This document shows, one piece after another, positions 42,731-51,112 of a stretch of DNA of 64,000 bases. This stretch comes from Methylobacterium sp. Leaf118. GTDB lineage: Bacteria > Pseudomonadota > Alphaproteobacteria > Rhizobiales > Beijerinckiaceae. The first letter of the stretch is position 1. Every line of letters starts with the position of its first letter. The position numbers and the translations under genes were made by a program. The notes under the pieces were generated by a model. The model saw only the letters and a list, made by a program, of their open reading frames with translations. It searched no databases and was not told the origin of the DNA. Where the stretch lies: the NCBI RefSeq assembly GCF_920984675.1, contig NZ_CAKLBV010000018.1, forward strand, positions 21,079 through 85,078, read 5' to 3'.

Positions 42731-44473
42731 CTATTCGGCGGCGACCGGCGTCTTGATGCGGAGCTGGTGGTAGGCGCTCATCTCCTCGTCGGCGACGGGC
42801 ACGATGAAGGGATCGACCGCGCGCTTGGCGCTCGCCATCCGGCCGTTCTCGTCCTTGAACAGGACGGTGTGGCAGGCCCATTCCGGAAGCGTCTCCGGAT
42901 GGTCGACGCGCAGGTGGTAGAAGCCCCAGCGGCTCTCGGTGCGATAGAGGGAGGCGTGGGCGGCCATGTCGGCGCAGTCGAGGATCGACTGCATCTCCAG
43001 GGCGCGGAGCAGCTCGTGCGGATCGCGGGCGCAGAGCAGGTCGAGATCGTCGCGGATCTCACCGAACCGGCGCTGGCCGAGCTCCATCTTGGCGGTGACC
43101 TTCGGCGGCTCGAGATAGTCGTTCACGAGGCGGCGGGTCTTGAACTCCATCTCATGGGGCGTCAGGCCGTCTTCCCGGCGGGTCGGGGCGAGGACGCGCT
43201 CCTGCTCGGCGCGCAGCGCGCCCTCGTCATAGGCGGACAGGGTCGTCGCGGCGCAATAGGCGGCGGCGTCCGCCCCGGCGATGCCGCCGTTCACGAAGGC
43301 GCCGAGCATGTAGTTGTGCGGCACGCTCGCCATGTCGCCGACGGCGTAGAGGCCGGGCACGGTGGTGCGGGCGTTCTCGTCCACGAAGACGCCCGAGGCC
43401 GAGTGGCCGGAGCAGAAGCCGATCTCCGAGATATGCATCTCGACCGGCCGTCTGCGGTAATCGGTGCCGCGCCGCTCGTGGAAGCGCCCGCGCGAGGGCC
43501 GCTCGTTCGAGTGCAGGATCGTCTCGATCTCCGCGATCGTCTCCTCGCGCAGGTGATCCATCTTGAGGAAGACCGGGCCGTTGCCGCCCTGCAGCTCGCG
43601 CCAGAATTCCAGCATCATCTGGCCCGACCAGTAATCGCACTCGATGAAGCGCTCGCCCTTGTTGTTGGCGGTGAAGCCGCCGAACGGGCCGGTGACGTAG
43701 GCGCAGGAGGGACCGTTATAGTCCTTGATCAGGGGGTTGATCTGGTAGCATTCGAGGTTCGCGAGCTGCGCGCCCGCATGGTAGGCCATCGCGTAGCCGT
43801 CGCCGCAATTGGCGGCGTTCTCGTAGGTACCGAACAGGTAGCCGGAGGCCGGCAGGCCGAGCCGCCCGGCCGCGCCGCAGGCCAGAACCACGGCCTTGGC
43901 CTTCACGACGAGGAACTCGGCGGTGCGGGTGTTGACGGCGATCGCCCCGGCGATGCGCCCGTCCGCGTCCTTGAGGAGGCGGGTCGCCATGTAGCGGTTG
44001 GTGACCGCGACCTGGAGGCGGCGCAGCTGGCGGTAGAGCACCTTCTTGACGTTGTGCCCCTCGGGCATCGGCAGCACGTAGGTCCCCATATGGTGGACCT
44101 TGCGCATGTTGTACTCGCCCGAGCCGTCCTTCTCGAACTTCACCCCGAGCCGGTCGAGGTACTGGATCATCGGGAACGAGCCCTGGGCATAGGCCATCAC
44201 GGCCTTCTGGTTCACGATGCCGTCGTTGGCGACCGTGATCTCCTTCACATACTGCTCGGGCGTCGCGTAGCCCGGCACCACGGCGTTGTTCAGCCCGTCC
44301 ATGCCCATGCTGATCGCGCCGGAGCGCTTCACGTTGGCCTTCTCCATCAGCAGCACCCGGAGCTTCGGGTCGGCCTCCTTGGCCTTGATGGCGGCCATGG
44401 GGCCGCCGGTGCCGCCGCCGATGACGAGAAGGTCGGTCTCGACGATGTCGAGCTTGGGGCTGGTGTCGCGCAT
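42731..44473 (-). CDS. AprA-like FAD flavoprotein (fumarate reductase/APS reductase superfamily)
   Basis: 580 residues. The FAD-binding N-terminus is VETDLLVIGGGTGGPMAAIK, followed by LLMEKANVKRSGAISMG, which is the AprA-type signature around the flavin. Later come GHSASGVFVDENARTTVPG, then LYAVGDMASVPHNYM and GAFVNGGIAGADAA, and a helical C-terminal domain with the Cys-poor, His/Arg-rich segment HLRVDHPETLPEWACH. True APS reductases are ~620-660 residues and pair with a 150-residue AprB. Here the partner ferredoxin is small and no sat (ATP sulfurylase) or dsr genes adjoin, so a different substrate is likely. Start ATG 44473 (MRDTSPKLDIVETD). Confidence 0.82.
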   Translation of the reverse strand: MRDTSPKLDIVETDLLVIGGGTGGPMAAIKAKEADPKLRVLLMEKANVKRSGAISMGMDGLNNAVVPGYATPEQYVKEITVANDGIVNQKAVMAYAQGSFPMIQYLDRLGVKFEKDGSGEYNMRKVHHMGTYVLPMPEGHNVKKVLYRQLRRLQVAVTNRYMATRLLKDADGRIAGAIAVNTRTAEFLVVKAKAVVLACGAAGRLGLPASGYLFGTYENAANCGDGYAMAYHAGAQLANLECYQINPLIKDYNGPSCAYVTGPFGGFTANNKGERFIECDYWSGQMMLEFWRELQGGNGPVFLKMDHLREETIAEIETILHSNERPSRGRFHERRGTDYRRRPVEMHISEIGFCSGHSASGVFVDENARTTVPGLYAVGDMASVPHNYMLGAFVNGGIAGADAAAYCAATTLSAYDEGALRAEQERVLAPTRREDGLTPHEMEFKTRRLVNDYLEPPKVTAKMELGQRRFGEIRDDLDLLCARDPHELLRALEMQSILDCADMAAHASLYRTESRWGFYHLRVDHPETLPEWACHTVLFKDENGRMASAKRAVDPFIVPVADEEMSAYHQLRIKTPVAAE

Positions 44474-44540
44474 GATGAGGACTCGCTGGTCGGGCGCTGG
44501 CCGCTGCCGCGCACTCGGAAGGGGAGGGTCAGGCCGGCGC

Positions 44541-44912
44541 TCACGCCGCCTGGAGCGTGCGCGCCGCGGTGGCGCCCATCCCCGGCGCGACGGTTCCTCG
44601 CGCGAGATCGCGCAGGTAGACCCACGGAAAGATCCCGCGCGCATGCCCGTCGGAGAAGCCGAGATTCACGGCGTAGCCGCCGAGCGGCGCGATCTGGGTC
44701 ACGGCCACCGCCGGGAAGGCGGCCGGGAAGCGGCCCTCGATCCGGTCACGGGTGCACCACGCGCAGCGGCAGCGCAGCCGCAGCGTCTCGGCCGGCAGGA
44801 CGGCCGCCTCGCCGTCCGCCCAGGTCAGGCGCAGGTCGCGGCCACCCCGGGAGACGACCGCATCGGTCGGGACCGCGTCGGGATCGAAAGGGGGTTGATC
44901 GGGCAGGGTCAT
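44541..44912 (-). CDS. DUF971 (gamma-butyrobetaine hydroxylase N-terminal-like) protein
   Basis: 123 residues. It contains the pattern LRLTWADGEAAVLPAETLRL followed by RCRCAWCTRDR (Cys-rich, likely zinc or Fe-S linked), AVTQIAPLGGYAVNLGFSDGH and GIFPWVYLRDLA, matching the DUF971 domain found alone beside Mrp/ApbC Fe-S carriers and as the N-terminus of carnitine-pathway oxygenases. It is the first gene of the Apr-like cluster, so it may help in Fe-S cluster handling. Start ATG 44912. Confidence 0.85.
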   Translation of the reverse strand: MTLPDQPPFDPDAVPTDAVVSRGGRDLRLTWADGEAAVLPAETLRLRCRCAWCTRDRIEGRFPAAFPAVAVTQIAPLGGYAVNLGFSDGHARGIFPWVYLRDLARGTVAPGMGATAARTLQAA

Positions 44913-45049
44913 CGGCGCGTCCGTTCTCCACGGGGATCCGCAGGCAACGGGATTAGAGCCGGCAGGCCGGGCACCAGCGAGCAATTAGTTACCGGCGGGG
45001 CCCGAAAGGTTCGCCTGCGTCGGCGCGCAGGGGACCGATCGCGTCAGGC

Positions 45050-45093
45050 ATGGGGCCGGCATGGGGCCGGCATGGGGCCGGCACGGGGCCGGG
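45050..45093. repeat. 11-bp tandem repeat, about 4 copies
   Basis: Unit ATGGGGCCGGC; the fourth copy has C for T. Located in the upstream region of the DUF971 gene. Confidence 0.85.
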
Positions 45094-45114
45094 ATGGGAG
45101 GGGAGCGGGAGATT

Positions 45115-45157
45115 GTTGGCGTTGGCCTCGAGGGCCGAGGCAGCGCCAACGATTTTT
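45115..45157 (+). terminator. Hairpin with U-run, orientation uncertain
   Basis: Stem GTTGGCG/CGCCAAC enclosing a smaller CCTCG/CGAGG stem and followed on the plus strand by GATTTTT. No rightward gene precedes it nearby, but it also lies 33 nt after the leftward desaturase gene and may end that transcript. Confidence 0.4.
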
Positions 45158-45189
45158 CCTCGCGATCCTGCGTCGATTCGCCTGACGGG

Positions 45190-46278
45190 TCAGGCCGGCT
45201 GAAGCGTCCGCAGGCGGGCAAAGCCGACCATCTTCCGCGCCTCCTCGTCCCAGAGCGCCAGCTTCAGGCAGCCCAGACTGTCGCGCAGGGTCAGACGGCC
45301 GACCTGGCCGAGGATCTCATGGCCGTCCAGGCATTCCTGCAGGCGGTAGTTCGGGATGCGGCTGTTCAGGTGGTGGACGTGATGCAGGCCGACATTGCCG
45401 GTGAACCATTGCAGGACGCGCGGCAGGACGTAGTACGAGCTGCCCCCGAGCGCGGCGCGGTGGAAGTCCCAGGCCTCGGCCTCCTCCCAGACGGTCTCCT
45501 CGTACTGGTGCTGGACATAGAACAGCCAGCCCCCGATCCAGGCGGCGACGCTGATCACCGGCAGGAAGACCCAGAGCACGGCTCCGACGCTCCCGGTCGC
45601 GACGGCGAGCGCCGCCAGCGCGACGAGAAGGAGGGCATCGAGCGTGAGCACCGCGCGCCACGCGGTTCGCCAGGGCAACCCCAACCCGTTGGGAAACCGC
45701 TGCAGGACGAGGAAATTGATCGGCGACCCGAGCAGGATCAGGATGAGGGGATTGCGGTAGAGGCGGTACCGGAGCCGCCCCCAGCGCGGCAGGGTCAGAT
45801 ACTCCCGTACGGTCAGGGTATGGATGTCCCCGGTGCCGCGGCGGCTGAGATCGCCGGTGGACGCATGATGCAGGGCATGGGCCCGCTTCCAGCTGTCGTA
45901 GGGCGTCACCGTCAGGAGACTGAGAGCACGGCCGAGCCCGTCGTTGCCGCGGCGCGAGGGCAGGAACGAGCCGTGCCCGCAATCGTGCTGGATGATGAAG
46001 AGCCGGACCAGGAGCCCACCCGCCGGCACGGCGAGCGGCAGGGCAAGGAGCAGATAGCCGTTCGCCGCCAGGGCGAGCATCACGGCGCAGAGGGTCAGAT
46101 ACGGCAGCAGCGTGTTGGCGAGCTGCCGAAGCGCCAGCCGAAGGATCGGCTCGCGGAACGCGGCGCAGTGCCGCGCCACCTCGCGCGCGAGCTGGACCTC
46201 GTCGGTTCGAGAGACATCGTCCGCGGGCCGGGACAGCGCGGGCGCGTTCGGGGACGCTTGGGTCACGATGAACGGCAA
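45190..46278 (-). CDS. Fatty acid desaturase (DesA-type, membrane di-iron)
   Basis: 362 residues. The three histidine boxes that hold the di-iron site are present in order: HDCGHGSF (~105), HALHHAST (~140) and HHVHHLNS (~300). Four hydrophobic segments surround them. It introduces a double bond into acyl chains of membrane lipids, delta-12-like by similarity, in the inner membrane. Electron donor genes are not adjacent, although a ferredoxin and its reductase lie 9 kb away. Confidence 0.92.
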   Translation of the reverse strand: MPFIVTQASPNAPALSRPADDVSRTDEVQLAREVARHCAAFREPILRLALRQLANTLLPYLTLCAVMLALAANGYLLLALPLAVPAGGLLVRLFIIQHDCGHGSFLPSRRGNDGLGRALSLLTVTPYDSWKRAHALHHASTGDLSRRGTGDIHTLTVREYLTLPRWGRLRYRLYRNPLILILLGSPINFLVLQRFPNGLGLPWRTAWRAVLTLDALLLVALAALAVATGSVGAVLWVFLPVISVAAWIGGWLFYVQHQYEETVWEEAEAWDFHRAALGGSSYYVLPRVLQWFTGNVGLHHVHHLNSRIPNYRLQECLDGHEILGQVGRLTLRDSLGCLKLALWDEEARKMVGFARLRTLQPA

Positions 46279-46375
46279 TCCTGTCTGTTGAACGCCTCGA
46301 GAGGCAAGACATGCGGGCGGGGGAGCCGATTCCGAACGTGACCGCCGGAGTGACGCGCAACGGGGTCGCGGCGGG

Positions 46376-46720
46376 TCATGGCCGCTCTTCGATCAGGCCC
46401 GCCCATGCCTCGGTCAGGATCCGTTCGCGGCGCTCGGCGCGGTCCGGCGCCGCGTCGCAGACCCGGCGCCGCACCGCCTCCAGACCCTCGTTGCCCCCTG
46501 CGGCGGCCGCTTCCTCGCCCTTCCGGCGGATCGCGGCCCGGTAGGCCTTGGTGGCCGGGCCCGCCGGCTGCGTCTCGACGGCCGCGACGAGGGAGAGGAC
46601 GGCCGCGACGGCCGCATCGACCACGGCGCTCTGCCCGAGCGGCGCGGCAGGGGCCGCGCTCGCGGGCGGGGGGTCGGCAAGGTGGCCGGTGGTGCGGGGA
46701 CGCTTCATGGCGGGCTTCAT
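46376..46720 (-). CDS. Hypothetical protein
   Basis: 114 residues from ATG 46720, selected because GGAGG lies 7 nt upstream. It is Ala/Arg-rich and soluble, with likely long helices (VVDAAVAAVLSLVAAVETQ and EGLEAVRRRVCDAAPDRA). No recognisable domain. Three in-frame ATGs lie close together (46741, 46720, 46708). Confidence 0.55.
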   Translation of the reverse strand: MKPAMKRPRTTGHLADPPPASAAPAAPLGQSAVVDAAVAAVLSLVAAVETQPAGPATKAYRAAIRRKGEEAAAAGGNEGLEAVRRRVCDAAPDRAERRERILTEAWAGLIEERP

Positions 46721-47062
46721 GGCAGGGCCTCCGGCCGACATCGCGATGTCACAGCCATGCCTCGCCCTACGACAAAGATCGCCCTTGAGGCGAGTTGCAA
46801 GATTGCCCCAGACATTGCCCCCGACCCGGCGCGCAAGAGGTTGGGCAGGGCGCCCCGCACCTGCCGGAGCGCGCGGTGGAAGCGGGATCGTCCCATCACC
46901 GCCCCTGGATGCCGCCGTGTCGGAGGGAATCCAGAGACGTCCTCGCATGCCGCCTCGCCGGGACCACGTCCGCGGCGCTCCAAGTCCGGGCGCTCCAAGT
47001 CCGGGCGCTCCAAGTCCGGGTGCACCGATCCGGGTGCACCGATCCGGGTGCGAGCGGCCGGC
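46721..47062. other. Intergenic stretch containing minisatellites
   Basis: Contains the promoter region of the hypothetical gene at 46376 and the tandem repeats at 46975-47051. No gene recognised. Confidence 0.5.
46975..47051. repeat. Two adjacent minisatellites
   Basis: Three perfect copies of the 15-bp unit GCGCTCCAAGTCCGG (46975-47019), followed directly by two copies of the 14-bp unit GTGCACCGATCCGG (47020-47047). The two units resemble each other, so one may have evolved from the other. Confidence 0.9.
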
Positions 47063-47248
47063 CTATTCGTTCTCGGCGTCGCCCTCAGGCTTGGCCTCCA
47101 CCGGCGGCTTGGTCGGCCGCGGCGCGTTGCGTCGCTTCTCGGGCGGCTTCTCGATCGTCGGCGTCGCCGCCGCCGCGCGCTTTGCCCGCTCGTTGAAGTC
47201 GGCCATCGACATGGTCGTCGCGCGACCGGTCGGATTCGATGCTGCCAT
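47063..47248 (-). CDS. Small basic hypothetical protein
   Basis: 61 residues from ATG 47248 with GAGG 6 nt upstream. The sequence (MAASNPTGRATTMSMADFNE, then RAKRAAAATPTIEKPPEKRR) is Ala/Pro/Lys-rich and likely disordered. It resembles no family I know; small disordered proteins of this kind are common near stress genes. Confidence 0.55.
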   Translation of the reverse strand: MAASNPTGRATTMSMADFNERAKRAAAATPTIEKPPEKRRNAPRPTKPPVEAKPEGDAENE

Positions 47249-47315
47249 AGGGGGCCTCTGTTGCGCTACCCAAGGCACAGAATGATGCAGTGGGGTCGTC
47301 CGTCGCCGGTGCGTG

Positions 47316-47342
47316 CCGGCCGCATCGGAAGCGGCCGGCACG
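47316..47342. other. Perfect 12-bp inverted repeat
   Basis: CGTGCCGGCCGC/GCGGCCGGCACG-type arms around a 7-nt loop (47312-47323 / 47331-47342). No U-run on either strand. It lies between the cold-shock gene end and the small basic protein gene; it may be an mRNA end structure. Confidence 0.5.
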
Positions 47343-47419
47343 AACGCCCTCGGCGAGACCCGCCCTGGACATCGGATCCAGGACGATTCTCATCGTCATG
47401 GGGCGACATCGACAGTGTC

Positions 47420-47442
47420 CGAGAGGCGGCCTGCGCCTCTCG
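47420..47442 (-). terminator. Hairpin after the cold-shock gene
   Basis: Perfect 9-bp stem CGAGAGGCG/CGCCTCTCG just after the stop codon at 47453, no U-run. Confidence 0.5.
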
Positions 47443-47452
47443 GGCCAATGCC

Positions 47453-47662
47453 CTAGTCGACCTTCAGGTTCTCGGCCGAGGCTTTCCCGCGGCGCTGATC
47501 GACCACGACCTCGTAGGAGATCTTCTGGCCCTCCGGCAGGTCCCGAAGGCCAGCCTTCTCGACCGCGGAGATATGCACGAACACGTCCTGACCGCCGTCG
47601 TCAGGCTGGATGAAGCCGAAGCCCTTGGTTCCGTTGAACCACTTCACTGTACCGGTTGCCAT
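47453..47662 (-). CDS. Cold-shock domain protein (CspA family)
   Basis: 69 residues with both RNA-binding motifs, [11 protein letters not shown] (RNP1) and [13 protein letters not shown] (RNP2), and the usual C-terminal segment [11 protein letters not shown]. It binds single-stranded RNA/DNA and melts mRNA structure. Its own ribosome binding site AAGGGAG lies 8 nt before ATG 47662. The same frame is open upstream without a stop as far as a YkgJ-like domain (listed separately). Confidence 0.95.
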   Translation of the reverse strand: MATGTVKWFNGTKGFGFIQPDDGGQDVFVHISAVEKAGLRDLPEGQKISYEVVVDQRRGKASAENLKVD

Positions 47663-48265
47663 AAGCGTATCTCCCTTGACGGATATGGGGTCTAGCCGAT
47701 CCGGCGCCCCGCCGTCTCCTGAACATTTCGCGGTCTCGGGCTCGAAGCCGAGCCTTCCTCTCCAGGCGACCGCCTCCTCCACACGGACGCGGTCGCGCAG
47801 CGGCGCTCCCACGCCCATGAGGGCATCGCGAAGATCATCCGCGGCATGCGGGTAGATCAAGGCGGCGGTTTGGCCGAAGGCACTCCATACAGGAAGCGAG
47901 CCCTCTTGCACGAACATGGCGACGGCTTCGGTCGCCTCCCACCGATCGAGATCGTCCGGGCTGTGCACCGCCCGGCACACGATCCGGACCCGCAGAAACG
48001 GGTCGTCGGCGGCCGGAGCGGTTTCGAGGGAGAGCATCACGCCCGATCGGTCGGGCCTCAGCGCATCCGGCAGCGCCGCGATCCTGCGCCAGAGGCAATA
48101 CCACGTGGCGCAGGCCCGCGGGCGATCGGGGTAAATGCCGCAGGACGCGCCCGTGCTGTGCGCGCAGAGCATGTCGGCCGGCTTCTCGAGCGCCGGAATC
48201 GCGAGAGCCCGACAGCAGGCGGTGCAGGAACCGCAGATGCGATTCGGCACGAGACCTTGCGACAT
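47453..48265 (-). CDS. YkgJ-like Cys-rich protein reading in frame into the cold-shock domain
   Basis: From ATG 48265 the frame runs 270 codons. Residues ~10-70 carry the YkgJ-type metal-binding set [11 protein letters not shown], a Cys before [17 protein letters not shown] and WYCLW, a probable Zn or Fe-S site. After a Trp-rich middle (~75-185) and a linker ([10 protein letters not shown]), the cold-shock protein follows without any stop codon. Either a YkgJ-CSD fusion is made as well as free Csp from its internal start, or the YkgJ gene has lost its stop. The ribosome binding site at 48265 is weak. Confidence 0.65.
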   Translation of the reverse strand: MSQGLVPNRICGSCTACCRALAIPALEKPADMLCAHSTGASCGIYPDRPRACATWYCLWRRIAALPDALRPDRSGVMLSLETAPAADDPFLRVRIVCRAVHSPDDLDRWEATEAVAMFVQEGSLPVWSAFGQTAALIYPHAADDLRDALMGVGAPLRDRVRVEEAVAWRGRLGFEPETAKCSGDGGAPDRLDPISVKGDTLMATGTVKWFNGTKGFGFIQPDDGGQDVFVHISAVEKAGLRDLPEGQKISYEVVVDQRRGKASAENLKVD

Positions 48266-48308
48266 CCGATAGCATCGGCCTGAAGGGTGGACGCCGGCTC
48301 TCGAGACG

Positions 48309-48503
48309 TTAGCCCACCGCCTCGTCGCTCTCCTCGATCCCCTCGCTCTGGAGCGGGGCCTCGGATCGCTGGGGATTGTGAACCGGCGGAAACAATTCGG
48401 CCAACCCGCCCGCGACCCCGTGCAGCACGGGGTCGTAGGCCGAACCGAGATCGAGCGGGGGGAGAGCGGCAGTCTTGAAGCGGCTGAGCATGACTTCGGA
48501 CAT
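48309..48503 (-). CDS. Hypothetical small protein
   Basis: 64 residues, [20 protein letters not shown], then [20 protein letters not shown] and an acidic end IEESDEAVG. No signal peptide or membrane span. The ribosome binding site is weak. It precedes the YkgJ-like ORF by 43 nt on the same strand, so the two may be co-transcribed. Confidence 0.5.
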   Translation of the reverse strand: MSEVMLSRFKTAALPPLDLGSAYDPVLHGVAGGLAELFPPVHNPQRSEAPLQSEGIEESDEAVG

Positions 48504-48908
48504 GGCCTGTTAGGGAGCGAGGGGCAGCCATTCAGGACCGCTTGATCCTCGTTAATGCGGCAGATCGCGTCCGGTTCACGGGGCGCGCGCCTCAATGATG
48601 GACCCTGGCGGCGACCCTCCGGACTTCCGGCACAGCTTCGCGAGGATCGGGGTCCGGAGCCACGCCCCGCAGCCAGGGTCTGGAGCGGCGTCCCGCAGGC
48701 CATCCCGTGCCGCGACGAGGCAGGCCCCGGCGACCGAAGGCCCGGGGCACGCGGGGACCGAAGACCCGCGGCACGCGGGCCGAATCCTCATGCATCCCTG
48801 ATACGAACGGCCGTCCGTCCGTCTCGAACCCTCACGCGGTTCGCGTCCACCATCGGCACCGGCCCAGGGCGGCCGCGGCCGATCGGCCGAACGGAGACGG
48901 GACGCACC
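48504..48908. other. Intergenic region upstream of kdp
   Basis: Should hold the KdpE-controlled promoter for the potassium operon and the divergent promoter of the small hypothetical gene. It contains a 24-bp tandem duplication (48732-48779). I cannot point to a convincing KdpE site. Confidence 0.5.
48732..48779. repeat. 24-bp tandem duplication upstream of kdp
   Basis: Two adjacent units GACCGAAG-CCCG-GGCACGCGGG differing at two positions. They lie about 130 bp before the first kdp ORF. Confidence 0.85.
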
Positions 48909-48992
48909 ATGCTCGACATCGCTTTCATCGCCGGCGGCCTCGCGGTCTTCGGCCTGGTCGCCGGCTACACCGCGCTCTGCGAGCGCCTCTGA
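48909..48992 (+). CDS. Extra KdpF-like membrane micropeptide at head of kdp operon
   Basis: 27 residues: one hydrophobic helix ([20 protein letters not shown]) and the end CERL. It lies 11 nt before kdpF. Similar one-helix peptides precede kdpF in other Proteobacteria, as I recall, but have no named function. It may stabilise the Kdp complex as KdpF does. Confidence 0.7.
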   Translation: MLDIAFIAGGLAVFGLVAGYTALCERL

Positions 48993-49003
48993 GGCCGGCC
49001 GCC

Positions 49004-49093
49004 ATGACCCTCGATCTCGCCCTCGGCGCCGTCGTGACCGCCGGGCTCCTCGTCTACCTCACCTACGCCCTCGTCCGCCCCGAGCGGTTCTGA
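49004..49093 (+). CDS. kdpF: Potassium-transporting ATPase subunit F
   Basis: 29 residues, the normal KdpF length, with the single helix [20 protein letters not shown] and the end RF. It is a lipid-like stabiliser of the KdpABC complex. It begins 23 nt before kdpA. Confidence 0.9.
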   Translation: MTLDLALGAVVTAGLLVYLTYALVRPERF

Positions 49094-49116
49094 GCGGCGG
49101 CGCACGGACCTCCCCC

Positions 49117-50832
49117 ATGACACTCAACGGCTGGCTGCAGATCGCGCTCTACGGCGCGGTCGTGCTGGCGCTCGTGACGCCCCTGGGTCGCTACATGACC
49201 CGCGTCTTCGAGGGCGAGCGCACCGTCCTCTCCCCCGTTCTCGCGCCGATCGAGCACGGGCTCTACCGCGCCGCCGGCATCGATCGCCGCCAGGAGCAGA
49301 CCTGGCTCGGCTATGCGGGCGCGATGGTCCTGTTCAACGGGGCCGGCTTCGTCCTGCTCTACGCGCTCCTGCGCCTGCAGGCTTTCCTGCCGCTCAACCC
49401 GGCCGATCAGGCCGCGGTGGCGCCGGACCTCGCCTTCAACACGGCGACGAGCTTCGTCACCAACACCAACTGGCAATCCTATGGCGGCGAGACCACGCTG
49501 TCGTACCTCGCCCAGATGCTCGGGCTGACGCACCAGAACTTCGTGTCGGCGGCCTCGGGCATGGCGGTGGCGGTGGCGGTGATCCGCGGTTTCGCGCGCG
49601 CCTCGACGACGACGCTGGGCTCGTTCTGGGTCGATATGACCCGCGCCACCCTCTACGTCCTGCTGCCCCTCTGCCTCGTCCTGGCGCTGTTCTACGTGTC
49701 GCAGGGCATGCCGCAGACGCTGTCGCCGTCCGTGGAGGCCACCACCCTGGAGGGCGCGCGGCAGACCATCGCGGTCGGGCCCGTCGCCAGCCAGGTCGCG
49801 ATCAAGATGCTCGGCACCAATGGCGGCGGCTTCTTCAACGCCAATGCCGCCCACCCCTTCGAGAACCCGACCGCCGTGTCGAACCTCGTGCAGATGCTGT
49901 CGATCTTCGCCCTCGGCGCCGGGCTCACCAACGTGTTCGGCCGCATGGTCGGCGACGAACGCCAGGGCTGGGCGATCCTCGCCGCGATGGGCCTGCTCTT
50001 CGCGGCCGGGGTCGCTTTGACCTACTGGGCCGAGGCGAGCGCCCACGGCGTCCTCGCGCAGCTCGGCCTGACCGGCGGCAACATGGAGGGCAAGGAGGTC
50101 CGCTTCGGCATCGCGGCGTCCGCCCTGTTCGCGGTGATCACCACCGCGGCCTCGTGCGGGGCGGTCAACGCCATGCACGGCTCCTTCACGGCCCTCGGCG
50201 GCCTGGTCCCGCTCCTCAACATGCAACTCGGCGAGGTCATCGTCGGCGGCGTCGGCGCCGGCCTCTACGGCATGCTGGTCTTCGTCGTGGTGGCGATCTT
50301 CGTCGCCGGGCTGATGGTCGGGCGCACGCCCGAATATCTCGGCAAGAAGATCGAGGCGCGCGAGGTGAAGATGGCCATGCTCGGCATCCTCTGCCTGCCG
50401 TTGATGATGCTGGGCCTCACCGCCCTGGCGACAGTGGTGCCGGCCGGCCTCGCCGGTCCCGCCAATGCCGGCCCGCACGGCTTCTCGGAGATCCTCTACG
50501 CCTACACCTCGGCGGCGGCCAACAACGGCTCCGCCTTCGCCGGGCTGAGCGCCAACACCCTGTTCTACAACACGACGCTCGCCCTCGGCATGCTGGTCGG
50601 CCGGTTCTTCGTGAAGATCCCGGTGCTCGCCATCGCGGGCTCGCTCGCCGCCAAGAAGCGGGTCCCGGCCTCCGCCGGCACCCTCCCGACCCATGGCGGC
50701 CTGTTCGTCGGCCTCTTGGTGGGCGTGGTCCTCATCCTCGGCGGCCTGACCTTCTTCCCGTCGCTCGCCCTCGGCCCCCTGGTCGAGCATTTCGCGGGAA
50801 CCGCCGGCCAGACCTTCGCGACGGGAGGCTGA
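49117..50832 (+). CDS. kdpA: Potassium-transporting ATPase subunit A (K+ channel-like)
   Basis: 571 residues, about ten membrane helices. The four pore loops are visible as [40 protein letters not shown], a [14 protein letters not shown] stretch and [14 protein letters not shown]. It selects K+ and passes it to KdpB. The start ATG 49117 gives [13 protein letters not shown], the family N-terminus. Confidence 0.98.
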   Translation: MTLNGWLQIALYGAVVLALVTPLGRYMTRVFEGERTVLSPVLAPIEHGLYRAAGIDRRQEQTWLGYAGAMVLFNGAGFVLLYALLRLQAFLPLNPADQAAVAPDLAFNTATSFVTNTNWQSYGGETTLSYLAQMLGLTHQNFVSAASGMAVAVAVIRGFARASTTTLGSFWVDMTRATLYVLLPLCLVLALFYVSQGMPQTLSPSVEATTLEGARQTIAVGPVASQVAIKMLGTNGGGFFNANAAHPFENPTAVSNLVQMLSIFALGAGLTNVFGRMVGDERQGWAILAAMGLLFAAGVALTYWAEASAHGVLAQLGLTGGNMEGKEVRFGIAASALFAVITTAASCGAVNAMHGSFTALGGLVPLLNMQLGEVIVGGVGAGLYGMLVFVVVAIFVAGLMVGRTPEYLGKKIEAREVKMAMLGILCLPLMMLGLTALATVVPAGLAGPANAGPHGFSEILYAYTSAAANNGSAFAGLSANTLFYNTTLALGMLVGRFFVKIPVLAIAGSLAAKKRVPASAGTLPTHGGLFVGLLVGVVLILGGLTFFPSLALGPLVEHFAGTAGQTFATGG

Positions 50833-50833
50833 G

Positions 50834-51022
50834 ATGCCCCGCCCCGCCCCGAACCGGCGCCTGCCGCCCCATCCCCGGAGGCGGCACCGGCCCGTGCTCC
50901 ACCGCGCGCATGGCGGCCCGATCCAGCCCCTGCGCGGCGCCGACCTCGGGCTGGCGCTTCTCGGCGTCGCGCTCCTCGGCGGCCTCGCGTGGGGGGCGGC
51001 CCTCCGCCTCGCCGCCCCCTGA
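50834..51022 (+). CDS. Small membrane protein between kdpA and kdpB
   Basis: 62 residues, starting one base after the kdpA stop. A basic Arg/Pro-rich N-terminal half ([20 protein letters not shown]) precedes one predicted helix ([20 protein letters not shown]). It is not part of the standard kdp operon. The position points to a Kdp accessory subunit or assembly factor, but no family is recognised. Confidence 0.65.
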   Translation: MPRPAPNRRLPPHPRRRHRPVLHRAHGGPIQPLRGADLGLALLGVALLGGLAWGAALRLAAP

Positions 51023-51112
51023 CCGGACCAAGACCCGGCGCCAGAAGACCCAGCGCCCAAAGCCCGGCGCCCAAAGCCCATCCCCCGAGAAAAAATTCCG
51101 GACACCCGCCCC

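Noticed and set aside
42731..44473. True dissimilatory APS reductase / sulfate reduction locus
   Set aside because: The ferredoxin partner lacks the AprB tail and there are no sat, qmo or dsr genes nearby.
42359..44956. 865-codon open frame on the plus strand
   Set aside because: Antisense to the AprA-like flavoprotein and ferredoxin genes, which have intact motifs.
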